Positions 22,432 through 31,973 of a stretch of 64,000 bases of DNA are shown piece after piece. The notes under the pieces were generated by a model. It was not told where the DNA came from, made no database searches, and saw only the letters and a program-made list of their open reading frames with translations. Source of the DNA: Aromatoleum toluclasticum ATCC 700605 (GTDB lineage Bacteria; Pseudomonadota; Gammaproteobacteria; Burkholderiales; Rhodocyclaceae); assembly GCF_000378245.1 (NCBI RefSeq), contig NZ_KB899499.1, forward strand, positions 62,001 to 126,000, read 5' to 3'. The translations under genes and the position numbers were made by a program. Numbering within the stretch: the first letter of the stretch is position 1; the number at the start of each line of letters is the position of its first letter.

Positions 22432-24483
22432 ATGACACCTGCTTCGGTTCACGACATTCGCAACCTCGCCCTGCTCGGCCACGCCGGCTGCGGCAAGACC
22501 ACCCTGCTCGAAGCCCTGCTCGTCGCCTCGGGCACCATCGGCACCGCCGGCACGATCGAGCGCGGCGATACCGTCAGCGATTTCGATCCCCAGGAAAAGG
22601 CGATGGGGCATTCGCTGTCGACCTCGCTCGCGCACCTCGAATGGGCCGGACACTGGGTCAATCTCCTCGACACCCCGGGAACGCCCGACCTCGCCGGCCG
22701 CGCCCTTACCGCGCTGCCCGCGGTCGAGACCGCCGCGGTGCTCGTGAGCGCCGCGGCCGGCATCGAAAGCGGCACGCGCCGCATGATGGAGGCCGCGCGC
22801 GACAAATGCCGCCTCGTCGTCGTGTCGAAGATCGACGCCGCCACCCCGGCATCGCTCGCCGCGCTGCTCGACGACCTGTGCGCGACCTTCGGACGCGAAT
22901 GCCTGCCGATCAACCTGCCATCCGCGAGCGGCGACGCGGTGATCGACTGCTTCTTCGCCCCCGACGCAAACCGCGAGCCCGCGTTCTCGTCGGTCTCCGC
23001 CGCGCACGACAGCATCGTCGACCAGGTCGTCGAACTCGACGAGGCCCTGATGGCGAGCTACCTCGAACAGGGCGAATCGCTCGATCCCGAGCAGCTCCAC
23101 GCCCCCTTCGAGCAGGCCTTGCGCGAAGGCCACCTGATCCCGGTATGCTTCGTCTCCGCCCGCACCGGCGCCGGCGTGAAGGAACTGCTCGACATCCTCG
23201 GCCGCCTCATGCCCGACCCGACCGAAGGCAACCCGCCCCGCTTCCTCAAGGGCGACGGCGCCGACGCGCAGGAAGTCGAGGTCGCCACCGATCCCGAACG
23301 CCATGTCATCGCACACGTGTTCCAGGTCGCCAACGATCCTTACCGCGGCAAGCTGGGCCTGTTCCGCATCCACCAGGGGCGCATCAGCCCCAACACGCAG
23401 CTCTACATCGGCGACAGCCGCAAACCCTTCAAGGTATCCCACCTGCTGCGGCTGCAGGGCAAGAACCAGTCAGAGACGCCGCTGGGCGTGCCCGGCGACA
23501 TCTGCGCGGTCGCGCGCGTCGATGACATCCACCCCGACGCGGTGCTGCACGACTCGCACGACGAGGACAACTACCACCTCGCACCCGCCAGCTACCCGCA
23601 GCCGGTGTTCGGCCTCGCGCTGATCCCGCAGAAGCACGGCGACGAACAGAAGCTCGCCGAAGCCCTCGTGCGCCTGCTCGACGAAGACCCGTGCCTCGAA
23701 GTCGGCTTCGACCACCAGGCCCGCCAGACCGTCGTGCGCGGACTCGGCGAGCTGCACCTGAAGATCATCCTCGAACAGCTGCGCGCGCGCTGGAACCTGC
23801 AGTTCGACACGGCGACGCCGTCCGTCCCCTATCGCGAGACCATCAACGGCACGGCCGAGGCGCGCTACCGGCACAAGAAACAGAGCGGCGGCGCCGGCCA
23901 GTTCGGCGAAGTCGCCCTGCGCGTCGAATCGCTGCCAAGAGGCTCGGGCATCGAGCTCGGCAACGAGGTCAAGGGCGGCGCGATCCCGACCAATTTCCTG
24001 CCCGCGGTCGAAAAGGGCGTGCGCCAGGCGCTGGCCGAAGGTGCGCTCGCCGGCTTCCCGGTTCAGGACGTCAAGGTCGTACTGGTCGACGGCAAGGCGC
24101 ACGCAGTCGACTCGAACGAGGTGTCCTTCGTCTCCGCCGGCCGGCATGCGACGCTCGAAGCACTGCTCGGGGCACGGCCTGTCGTGCTGGAACCGCTCGT
24201 CAGCGTCACGGTGAAGGTCGCCGACAGCAACTTCGGCGAGGTCAGCGGCGAATTCGCGGGCCGGCGCGGCCACCTCACGACGACCGAAAGCCCGGCGAGC
24301 GGCTTCACACTGCTCACCGCCATCCTGCCGCTAGCCGAGATGGAAGGCTTCGAGGCGCGGCTGAAGGCCATCTGCGCCGGTGAGAGCGAGTTCTCGATCA
24401 CGGCAGCCGGGTACGAGCCCGCCCCTCAGGACGTGCAGCAGCGTCTCGCCAAGTCCTGGACGGGCCACGGCAGCGGCCAGTAA
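22432..24483 (+). CDS. Elongation factor G-like GTPase
   Basis: 683 residues with EF-G domain order. The G1 P-loop is GHAGCGKTT. G3 is DTPGTPD, where canonical EF-G has DTPGHVD. G4 is VSKID instead of NKxD. Domain IV contains RHKKQSGGAGQFGEV and the C-terminal domain V ends in the usual fold. It belongs to the EF-G-2/FusA2-like group, which does not replace housekeeping EF-G. Its cellular role is undefined. No ribosomal operon genes flank it; a DUF4212 gene follows 18 bp downstream. Confidence 0.88.
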   Translation: MTPASVHDIRNLALLGHAGCGKTTLLEALLVASGTIGTAGTIERGDTVSDFDPQEKAMGHSLSTSLAHLEWAGHWVNLLDTPGTPDLAGRALTALPAVETAAVLVSAAAGIESGTRRMMEAARDKCRLVVVSKIDAATPASLAALLDDLCATFGRECLPINLPSASGDAVIDCFFAPDANREPAFSSVSAAHDSIVDQVVELDEALMASYLEQGESLDPEQLHAPFEQALREGHLIPVCFVSARTGAGVKELLDILGRLMPDPTEGNPPRFLKGDGADAQEVEVATDPERHVIAHVFQVANDPYRGKLGLFRIHQGRISPNTQLYIGDSRKPFKVSHLLRLQGKNQSETPLGVPGDICAVARVDDIHPDAVLHDSHDEDNYHLAPASYPQPVFGLALIPQKHGDEQKLAEALVRLLDEDPCLEVGFDHQARQTVVRGLGELHLKIILEQLRARWNLQFDTATPSVPYRETINGTAEARYRHKKQSGGAGQFGEVALRVESLPRGSGIELGNEVKGGAIPTNFLPAVEKGVRQALAEGALAGFPVQDVKVVLVDGKAHAVDSNEVSFVSAGRHATLEALLGARPVVLEPLVSVTVKVADSNFGEVSGEFAGRRGHLTTTESPASGFTLLTAILPLAEMEGFEARLKAICAGESEFSITAAGYEPAPQDVQQRLAKSWTGHGSGQ

Positions 24484-24501
24484 GGCGGACGAGGGAACGC
24501 G

Positions 24502-24762
24502 ATGAAACTCACCGAACAGCACCGGGCGTACTGGCGCAGCAATCTGGTGCTGACCTTCTCGCTGCTGTCGGTGTGGTTTCTCGTGAGCTTCGTCGCCGGC
24601 TACTACGCCGACGAGCTCAACCGCTTCTCGTTCATGAGCTTCCCGCTCGGCTTCTACATCTTCGCCCAGGGCTCGCAGATCACCTTCGTCATCCTGATCG
24701 GGATCTACGTGCTCGCGATGAACCACCTCGACCGCAAGTACCAGATCGGCGAAAAGCGCTGA
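24502..24762 (+). CDS. DUF4212 protein (sodium symporter small subunit type), unpaired copy
   Basis: 86 residues with GAGGGA before the ATG. HRAYWRSNLVLTFSLLSVWF and FPLGFYIFAQGSQITFVILI are typical of DUF4212, with two transmembrane helices. DUF4212 proteins are normally encoded directly beside a VC_2705-type sodium:solute symporter. Here the neighbouring symporter has its own small subunit (27131-27385) and lies on the opposite strand, so this copy is unpaired. Confidence 0.88.
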   Translation: MKLTEQHRAYWRSNLVLTFSLLSVWFLVSFVAGYYADELNRFSFMSFPLGFYIFAQGSQITFVILIGIYVLAMNHLDRKYQIGEKR

Positions 24763-24798
24763 CCCGCGACACGACCCGGCAACACCTGGCGACGCCCC

Positions 24799-25176
24799 TC
24801 AGTCGGCCACGGCTGGGGCCGCATCACCCTTCTTTCGGAGAACGAAAGGGTGGGCATGGCGGCTCAGGATGAAATCGGCAAGGAATTTGCACCAGATGGT
24901 GCCACCGGCGAGCGCGCTCCAGGTCTCGTAGGCGAGCGCGCCGGCCAGCACACCGAAGATCACATAGGCGACCACGCCGCCGCCGAGCAGATTGATGACC
25001 GCCGCATATGGCGCGAATTTCTGCGGGTTTGCGGGCGGCTGGCCGCGCTTGAGCGCAACGTCGGCGAAATCCCGCCGGACGATGATGCGCCACGCCCGCC
25101 GCAGCCAATAGAAGGCGATCGGAAACAGTGCAAGGAAGAGAATCCAGTTGAGGGCGATGCTAACGTCGAAAGCCAT
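24799..25176 (-). CDS. Small membrane protein, unrecognised
   Basis: 125 residues from the ATG at 25176, preceded by TCTGGAGC. Two hydrophobic stretches are seen (WILFLALFPIAFYWL and GGGVVAYVIFGVLAGALAY) with a basic segment between them. I do not recognise a family. It is convergent with the unpaired DUF4212 gene and follows the symporter gene on the same strand by 129 bp. Confidence 0.6.
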   Translation of the reverse strand: MAFDVSIALNWILFLALFPIAFYWLRRAWRIIVRRDFADVALKRGQPPANPQKFAPYAAVINLLGGGVVAYVIFGVLAGALAYETWSALAGGTIWCKFLADFILSRHAHPFVLRKKGDAAPAVAD

Positions 25177-25305
25177 ATGACGCTCCAGACTCTTGCGGCA
25201 CTCGCGCGCCGCGGGATAAACCACCCCGGCACGGCCGGGTAGTGCGGTGCCGCCCTGCCGGACGGCGGGGCGGCACCACGATGCTGCATACGCTTCAGTT
25301 ACCGA

Positions 25306-27120
25306 TCAATGGGCGTGGGCACCATCGACCGCCTTCGCGCCGCGCGGCACGCGCACGCTCTCGACCAGATGCTGGATGTGCTCCGGCGGCTCCTTGGTGA
25401 CCTTGTCGACCACGAAGGCGACCCCGAAGTTGACCAGCGCACCGATCGCGCCGAAGGCTTCCGGCGTGATGCCGAAGAAGCTGTTGGCACCGCCGATCAG
25501 GTCGACGAACTCGGTGCCCTTGATGAAGAAGATGCCCTTGTGCGCGAACACATAGATCAGGGTGACGACAAGACCCGCGAGCATGCCGGCGACGGCGCCT
25601 TCCTTGTTCATCTTCTTGCTGAAGATGCCCATCATGATTGCCGGGAACAGCGAGCTGGCCGCAATACCGAAGGCCAGGGCCACGGTGCCGGCAGCGAATC
25701 CGGGGGGATTCAGGCCCAGCCAGCCGGAGATCACGATCGCAACCGCCATCGCGATCTTGCCCGCCATCAGCTCGCCCTTCTCGCTGATGTCCGGCATGAA
25801 CACGCCCTTGATCAGGTCATGCGACACCGCGGCGGAGATCGCCATCAGCAAGCCGGCAGCGGTCGACAGCGCGGCAGCCAGACCGCCCGCGGCCACCAGC
25901 GCGATCACCCAGTTGGGCAGCAGCGCGATTTCCGGGTTGGCCAGCACCATGATGTCGGCGTTGACCGTCAGCTCGTTGCCCTTCCAGCCCGCTTCGGTCG
26001 CCTTGGCGTTGAATTCCTCGCTCTTCGACTTGTCGTTGTAGTACTGAATGCGGCCGTCGCCGTTCTTGTCCTCGAACTTGAGCAGGCCGGTCTTCTCCCA
26101 GCGCTTCATCCAGTCAGGACGGGCCTCGTACTGGATCTGCGATTCCGGGTTGTACGGGCTGGCGTTCTGCATGACGATGCCGGGGTTGACCGTGCGGATG
26201 AGGTTCATCTTGGCCATCGCCGCGACAGCCGGAGCGGTCGTGTAGAGGATGGCGATGAACACCAGCGCCCAGCCGGCGGAGATCCGCGCGTCGGAGACCT
26301 TCGGCACGGTGAAGAAGCGCATGATGACGTGCGGCAGACCAGCGGTACCGATCATCAGCGACATCGTGTAGACGAACATGTTGAGCGTGCTGCCCGCCGT
26401 GGTCGTCGTGTACTTGCCAAAGCCCAGTTCGGTCACGACCTGGTCGAGCTTGGTGAGCAGCGAGACGTCGCTACCGACCATGTCCGAGCCGAGGCCCAGC
26501 TGCGGCAGCGGATTGCCGGTCAGCTGCAGCGAGATGAAGATCGCCGGAACCGTGTAGGCAAGGATCAGCACGATGTACTGGGCCACCTGGGTGTAGGTGA
26601 TGCCCTTCATGCCGCCGAACACGGCGTACATGAACACGATGCCCATACCGACGTAGATCCCTGTTTCGCTCGACACGCCGAGGAAGCGCGAGAACGCGAC
26701 GCCCACACCCGTCATCTGGCCGATGATGTAGGTGATCGACGCGGTCAGCAGGCAGATCACGGCCACGGTCGAGGCGGTCTTCGAGTAGAAGCGGTCGCCG
26801 ATGAACTGGGGCACGGTGAATTTGCCGAACTTCCTGAGGTAGGGAGCAAGCAGGCACGCCAGCAGGACGTAGCCACCGGTCCATCCCATCAGGAACAGGC
26901 CGCCGCCGTAGCCCATGTTGGCGATCAGGCCGGCCATCGAGATGAACGAGGCCGCCGACATCCAGTCGGCCGCCGTCGCCATGCCGTTCATGACCGGAGG
27001 CACGCCGCCGCCGGCGACGTAGAACTCGGACGTCGAGCCCGCACGCGCCCAGATGGCGATGCCGATGTACAGCGCGAAGGACGCGCCGACAACGAGGTAG
27101 ATTGTGGTTTGCAGATCCAT
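25306..27120 (-). CDS. Sodium:solute symporter large subunit (VC_2705 subfamily)
   Basis: 604 residues from the ATG at 27120. It has about 13 transmembrane helices and the SSS signature in ADWMSAASFISMAGLI and GGMKGITYTQVAQYIVLILA. It is most like acetate/short-carboxylate symporters of the ActP type. A ~75-residue hydrophilic insertion (about 310-390) contains an EF-hand-like loop, DKNGDGRIQYYN, at 351-362. The small subunit gene starts just upstream with an 11-bp gap. Likely substrate is a short monocarboxylate, which would fit the neighbouring isocitrate and glyoxylate genes, but this is inference. Confidence 0.9.
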   Translation of the reverse strand: MDLQTTIYLVVGASFALYIGIAIWARAGSTSEFYVAGGGVPPVMNGMATAADWMSAASFISMAGLIANMGYGGGLFLMGWTGGYVLLACLLAPYLRKFGKFTVPQFIGDRFYSKTASTVAVICLLTASITYIIGQMTGVGVAFSRFLGVSSETGIYVGMGIVFMYAVFGGMKGITYTQVAQYIVLILAYTVPAIFISLQLTGNPLPQLGLGSDMVGSDVSLLTKLDQVVTELGFGKYTTTTAGSTLNMFVYTMSLMIGTAGLPHVIMRFFTVPKVSDARISAGWALVFIAILYTTAPAVAAMAKMNLIRTVNPGIVMQNASPYNPESQIQYEARPDWMKRWEKTGLLKFEDKNGDGRIQYYNDKSKSEEFNAKATEAGWKGNELTVNADIMVLANPEIALLPNWVIALVAAGGLAAALSTAAGLLMAISAAVSHDLIKGVFMPDISEKGELMAGKIAMAVAIVISGWLGLNPPGFAAGTVALAFGIAASSLFPAIMMGIFSKKMNKEGAVAGMLAGLVVTLIYVFAHKGIFFIKGTEFVDLIGGANSFFGITPEAFGAIGALVNFGVAFVVDKVTKEPPEHIQHLVESVRVPRGAKAVDGAHAH

Positions 27121-27130
27121 GTCGCGGCCC

Positions 27131-27385
27131 TCAGTCTTCGTGAACGTCGAATTGGCGATCGATGTCACCCATCTTCTTCGCGTACCAGAAGATCAGCACC
27201 ACAAACACATAGATCGACCCCTGGTGAGCGAACCAGAACCCAAGCGGATAACCGCCGAGGGAGATGGCGTTCAGCGCAGGCGCAAACAGGATGCCCGCCC
27301 CGAACGAGACCACGAACCAGATCACCATAACCTTCACGAGCAACCCCAGGGTCGCACGCCAATACGCTGCACTTGTGTCGTCCAT
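27131..27385 (-). CDS. DUF4212 sodium symporter small subunit
   Basis: 84 residues from the second of two adjacent ATGs (27385). That start gives AGGAGA proper spacing, whereas the first ATG (27388) would be too close. AAYWRATLGLLVKVMVIWFV and GGYPLGFWFAHQGSIYVFVV form the two helices of DUF4212. It is the first gene of the pair with the large subunit and is expected to be in complex with it in the inner membrane. Confidence 0.9.
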   Translation of the reverse strand: MDDTSAAYWRATLGLLVKVMVIWFVVSFGAGILFAPALNAISLGGYPLGFWFAHQGSIYVFVVLIFWYAKKMGDIDRQFDVHED

Positions 27386-27543
27386 CATGTCTCCTCTTAT
27401 AGTTTGCGCCTTGGGTGACACTCGGCCGGAGTTGCTCGACCGACAAGGCCGCAGTGGGATTGTTGAAACACTCCCTTACTGTTCGCTTACAAAGCTAAAA
27501 AATTTTTAATGGGCCCATTTGCAAAAATGCGGACTGCATCGAC

Positions 27544-27579
27544 GAAAAAAAACCGCTTGCCTTGCGGCGAGCGGTTCTC
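27544..27579 (-). terminator. Rho-independent terminator after icd
   Basis: On the minus strand, AACCGCTCGCC-GCAA-GGCAAGCGGTT (one mismatch) is followed by a run of T. It ends about 40 bp past the icd stop. Confidence 0.75.
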
Positions 27580-27618
27580 GTCGGGATGGATATTCGAGCC
27601 TGGCTCGAAATCGGTGGC

Positions 27619-28863
<1,245 letters not shown>

Positions 28864-29100
28864 GCCTACTCCCTCTTCATGTGGATGTGTCTCGCTCGAT
28901 TCAGCTCGTCGCTGAAAACCCTTGGCTTGCAGCGGGGGACCATCTCGCCGGCGGATCACGGCCGGGCCATGCAATGCGGATGATACTCCCCGATCCAGCT
29001 TGAGATTATGGCGCAAAAAATCGGGCCGGTCCTGCGACGCCGGCGCCCCGCGGAGCGTCGTACCGGGGCAGGGCCGCTTGGCTCGCGCGGAGGGATGCCG

Positions 29101-29128
29101 AAAAAAAACCAGCGCATGCGCTGGCTTT
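29101..29128 (-). terminator. Rho-independent terminator after icd2
   Basis: On the minus strand, GCCAGCGCATGCGCTGG is followed by eight T, ~50 bp past the icd2 stop. The stem is self-complementary and near perfect. Confidence 0.85.
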
Positions 29129-29179
29129 TCCGGATCGCCGGCCCAGCCCGCTCGGGACCTGGGCCGGCACAGCTCGCCG

Positions 29180-31417
29180 TCAGGAATTCAAGGCAGCGAG
29201 CGCCGCATTGAGCGTCGCGCTCGGGCGCATCACCGCTTCGGTCTTGGCCGGATCTGCATAGTAGTAACCGCCGATGTTGACCGGCTTGCCCTGCACCGCG
29301 CTGAGTTCGGCGATGATCTTCTGCTCGTTGTCCGCGAGGGACTTGGCGAGCGGCGCGAAACGGGCCTTCAGCTCGGCATCCTCGGTCTGCGCAGCCAACG
29401 CCTCGGCCCAGTACAGGGCGAGGTAGAAGTGGCTGCCGCGGTTGTCGAGCTGGCCGGTGCGGCGCGACGGCGACTTGTCGTTGTCGAGCAGCTTGCCGGT
29501 CGCCTGGTCGAGCGTCTTCGCGAGCAGCTTCGCCTTGGCATTGCCGGTCTTGAGGCTCATCTCCTCGAGCGACACCGCCAGCGCGAGGAATTCGCCGAGC
29601 GAATCCCAGCGCAGGTGGTTTTCCTCGACCAGCTGCTGCACATGCTTGGGCGCCGAACCGCCCGCGCCGGTCTCGTACATGCCGCCGCCGGCCATCAGCG
29701 GGACGATGGAGAGCATCTTCGCGCTGGTGCCCAGTTCCATGATCGGGAACAGGTCGGTCAGGTAGTCGCGCAGGATGTTGCCGGTCACCGAGATGGTGTC
29801 GAGGCCGCGGGCGACGCGCTCAAGCGTGAAACGCATCGCACGCACCTGCGACATGATCTGGATGTCGAGGCCGCTGGTATCGTGATCCTTGAGGTACTTC
29901 TGCACCTTCTTGATCAGCTCGTTCTCGTGCGGACGGTAGGGGTCGAGCCAGAAGATCGCCGGCATACCCGAGTTGCGCGCGCGCGTGACGGCGAGCTTGA
30001 CCCAGTCGCGGATCGGCGCATCCTTGACCTGGCACATGCGCCAGATGTCACCCGCTTCGACGTTCTGCGACATGAGGACTTCGCCGGTATCGAGGTCGGT
30101 GATGTTGGCGACGCCGTCTTCCGGGATCTCGAAGGTCTTGTCGTGCGAACCGTATTCCTCGGCCTGCTGCGCCATCAGGCCGACGTTCGGCACCGTGCCC
30201 ATCGTGGCCGGATCGAAGTTGCCGTGCCACTTGCAGAAGCTGATCATCTCCTGGTAGATGCGGGCGAAGGTCGATTCCGGCATGACGCACTTGCTGTCGT
30301 ACTGTTTGCCGTCTGCGCCCCACATCTTGCCCCCGCCGCGGATCATCGCCGGCATGGAGGCATCGACGATGATGTCGTTGGGCGAGTGGAAGTTGGTGAT
30401 GCCCTTGGCCGAGTCGACCATCGCCAGGCGCGGACGGTGCTCCTGGCAGGCGTGCAGGTCGCGGATGATCTCGTCGCGCTTCGACTCGGGCAGTGTCTCG
30501 ATCTTCTCGTACAGCGTGGCCATGCCGTTATTGACGTTGATGCCCAGCTCGTCGAACAGCTTGCCGTGCTTCTCGAAGGCTTCCTTGTAGTAGATCTTCA
30601 CGCAATGGCCGAAGACGATGGGGTGCGAGACCTTCATCATCGTCGCCTTCACGTGCAGCGAGAACAGGATGCCGGCTTCGCGGCAGTCGTCGAGCTGCTG
30701 CTCGTAGAACTCGCACAGCGCCTTCTTGCTCATGAACATGGAGTCGATGATCTCGCCGTCGAGCAGCACGGTCTTCGGCTTCAGCACGATCGCCTTGCCG
30801 CTCTTGGTGACGAGCTCCATCTTCACGTTGCGCGCACGGTCGAGCGTCAGCGACTTTTCGCCGTGATAGAAGTCGCCGTGCTCCATGTGCGAGACGTGGG
30901 TCTGCGACCACTGCTTCCACTCGCTCATCGAGTGCGGGTGCTTCTTCGCGTAGTTCTTGACGGCCGCAGGCGCGCGGCGGTCGGAGTTGCCTTCGCGCAG
31001 CACGGGGTTCACCGCGGAACCCAGGCACTTGCCGAAGCGGACTTTGAGCGCCTTCTCTTGTTCGGTCGTCGGATTCTCCGGGTAGTCCGGGATGGCGTAG
31101 CCGTTGGACTGGAGTTCCTTGATGCAGGCCATCAGCTGCGCAACCGAGGCGCTGATGTTCGGCAGCTTGATGATGTTCGTGTCCGGATCCTGGGTCAGGC
31201 GGCCCAGCTCGGCGAGGTTGTCGGGGACCTTCTGTGCATCGGTCAGGCAATCCGAGAATTCGGCCAGCACGCGGGCGGCCACGGAGATGTCGCTTTTCTG
31301 GATCGTCACACCTGCCGGCGCCGTGAACGTCTCGATGATCGGCAACAGCGAGTAGGTCGCCAGCAGCGGCGCCTCATCAGTGAGCGTGTAGATGATCGTC
31401 GAATTCTTGCTGGTCAT
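29180..31417 (-). CDS. icd2: NADP-dependent isocitrate dehydrogenase, monomeric type
   Basis: 745 residues, the size of the ~80 kDa monomeric IDH and unrelated in sequence to the dimeric enzyme. Strings such as [19 protein letters not shown] at the N-terminus, [40 protein letters not shown] and [18 protein letters not shown] are typical. Same reaction as Icd but not known to be an AceK substrate. It lies immediately upstream of icd in tandem. A perfect 16-bp palindrome at 31577-31592 sits 160 bp upstream and is shared in its core with the aceA promoter. Confidence 0.97.
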   Translation of the reverse strand: MTSKNSTIIYTLTDEAPLLATYSLLPIIETFTAPAGVTIQKSDISVAARVLAEFSDCLTDAQKVPDNLAELGRLTQDPDTNIIKLPNISASVAQLMACIKELQSNGYAIPDYPENPTTEQEKALKVRFGKCLGSAVNPVLREGNSDRRAPAAVKNYAKKHPHSMSEWKQWSQTHVSHMEHGDFYHGEKSLTLDRARNVKMELVTKSGKAIVLKPKTVLLDGEIIDSMFMSKKALCEFYEQQLDDCREAGILFSLHVKATMMKVSHPIVFGHCVKIYYKEAFEKHGKLFDELGINVNNGMATLYEKIETLPESKRDEIIRDLHACQEHRPRLAMVDSAKGITNFHSPNDIIVDASMPAMIRGGGKMWGADGKQYDSKCVMPESTFARIYQEMISFCKWHGNFDPATMGTVPNVGLMAQQAEEYGSHDKTFEIPEDGVANITDLDTGEVLMSQNVEAGDIWRMCQVKDAPIRDWVKLAVTRARNSGMPAIFWLDPYRPHENELIKKVQKYLKDHDTSGLDIQIMSQVRAMRFTLERVARGLDTISVTGNILRDYLTDLFPIMELGTSAKMLSIVPLMAGGGMYETGAGGSAPKHVQQLVEENHLRWDSLGEFLALAVSLEEMSLKTGNAKAKLLAKTLDQATGKLLDNDKSPSRRTGQLDNRGSHFYLALYWAEALAAQTEDAELKARFAPLAKSLADNEQKIIAELSAVQGKPVNIGGYYYADPAKTEAVMRPSATLNAALAALNS

Positions 31418-31973
31418 GCGTTTCTCCCTCTATATCTCTTTGTGGCGGATAGCCGAGCGGACGTAGGAGCCGGCCGAGACACATCCGTTAAAGGCCTGAC
31501 AGCATCCGGACATTTTCTGGCGGCGCATAATTATAGACCCTCGGACGCCGTAGTTAGTCGCCAGAATCGCAATCTTTGTCTTATATAAGACACAAGATAA
31601 ACCCTCGGACTGGCCCAGACCCTCTGCGCGGCGGGGATGCAGGCGTTTTCCGGACCCGCGCCTCGTTCATGACAATGCTGAATGGAAGCTGTTTCGGCAG
31701 TCTGCCGAAACGCGGCCCTTCCCCACCCCGGAGCTCGGCACCGGGCTTGACGCACAGCCCGACCTTGGCCTGCAGCCGGAAATCAGTTAATATATTTGTA
31801 GCAATATATTTCCTGCAATTCATTTCCTGTAATTTCATTCGCACCGACCCCTCTTCCGGCTGCGACCATCGCCGGGGCGGCATTCCGCAACTGCCGCCCC
31901 TCTCCCCCCAAGATGTCCCGAACGACGCGACGCCAAAGCCTTGCGCGGGCCGGACCATTCAGGAGGACAGCCT
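31418..31973. other. Intergenic region between icd2 and the glucosylglycerol gene
   Basis: 556 bp with no supportable ORF. It holds a minus-strand TATAAT at 31530-31535 (possible icd2 -10, weak -35), the palindrome at 31577-31592, and an AT-rich zone at 31789-31835. That zone contains the direct repeats AATATATTT (31789, 31803) and ATTTCCTG(C/T)AATT(C/T) in tandem (31808, 31822), ~140 bp upstream of the plus-strand gene. Confidence 0.6.
31577..31592. promoter_or_regulatory. Palindrome TGTCTTATATAAGACA upstream of icd2
   Basis: A perfect 16-bp palindrome. Its core TCTTATATAAGA recurs upstream of aceA at 46239-46250 and I saw it nowhere else in the window. It probably binds a dimeric regulator of isocitrate-node genes. 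The regulator is not encoded next to either site. Confidence 0.65.

Noticed and set aside
28922-31588. 888-aa plus-strand ORF opposite icd2
   Set aside because: Antisense shadow; icd2 is certain and this frame has His/Arg/Val-rich low-complexity protein.
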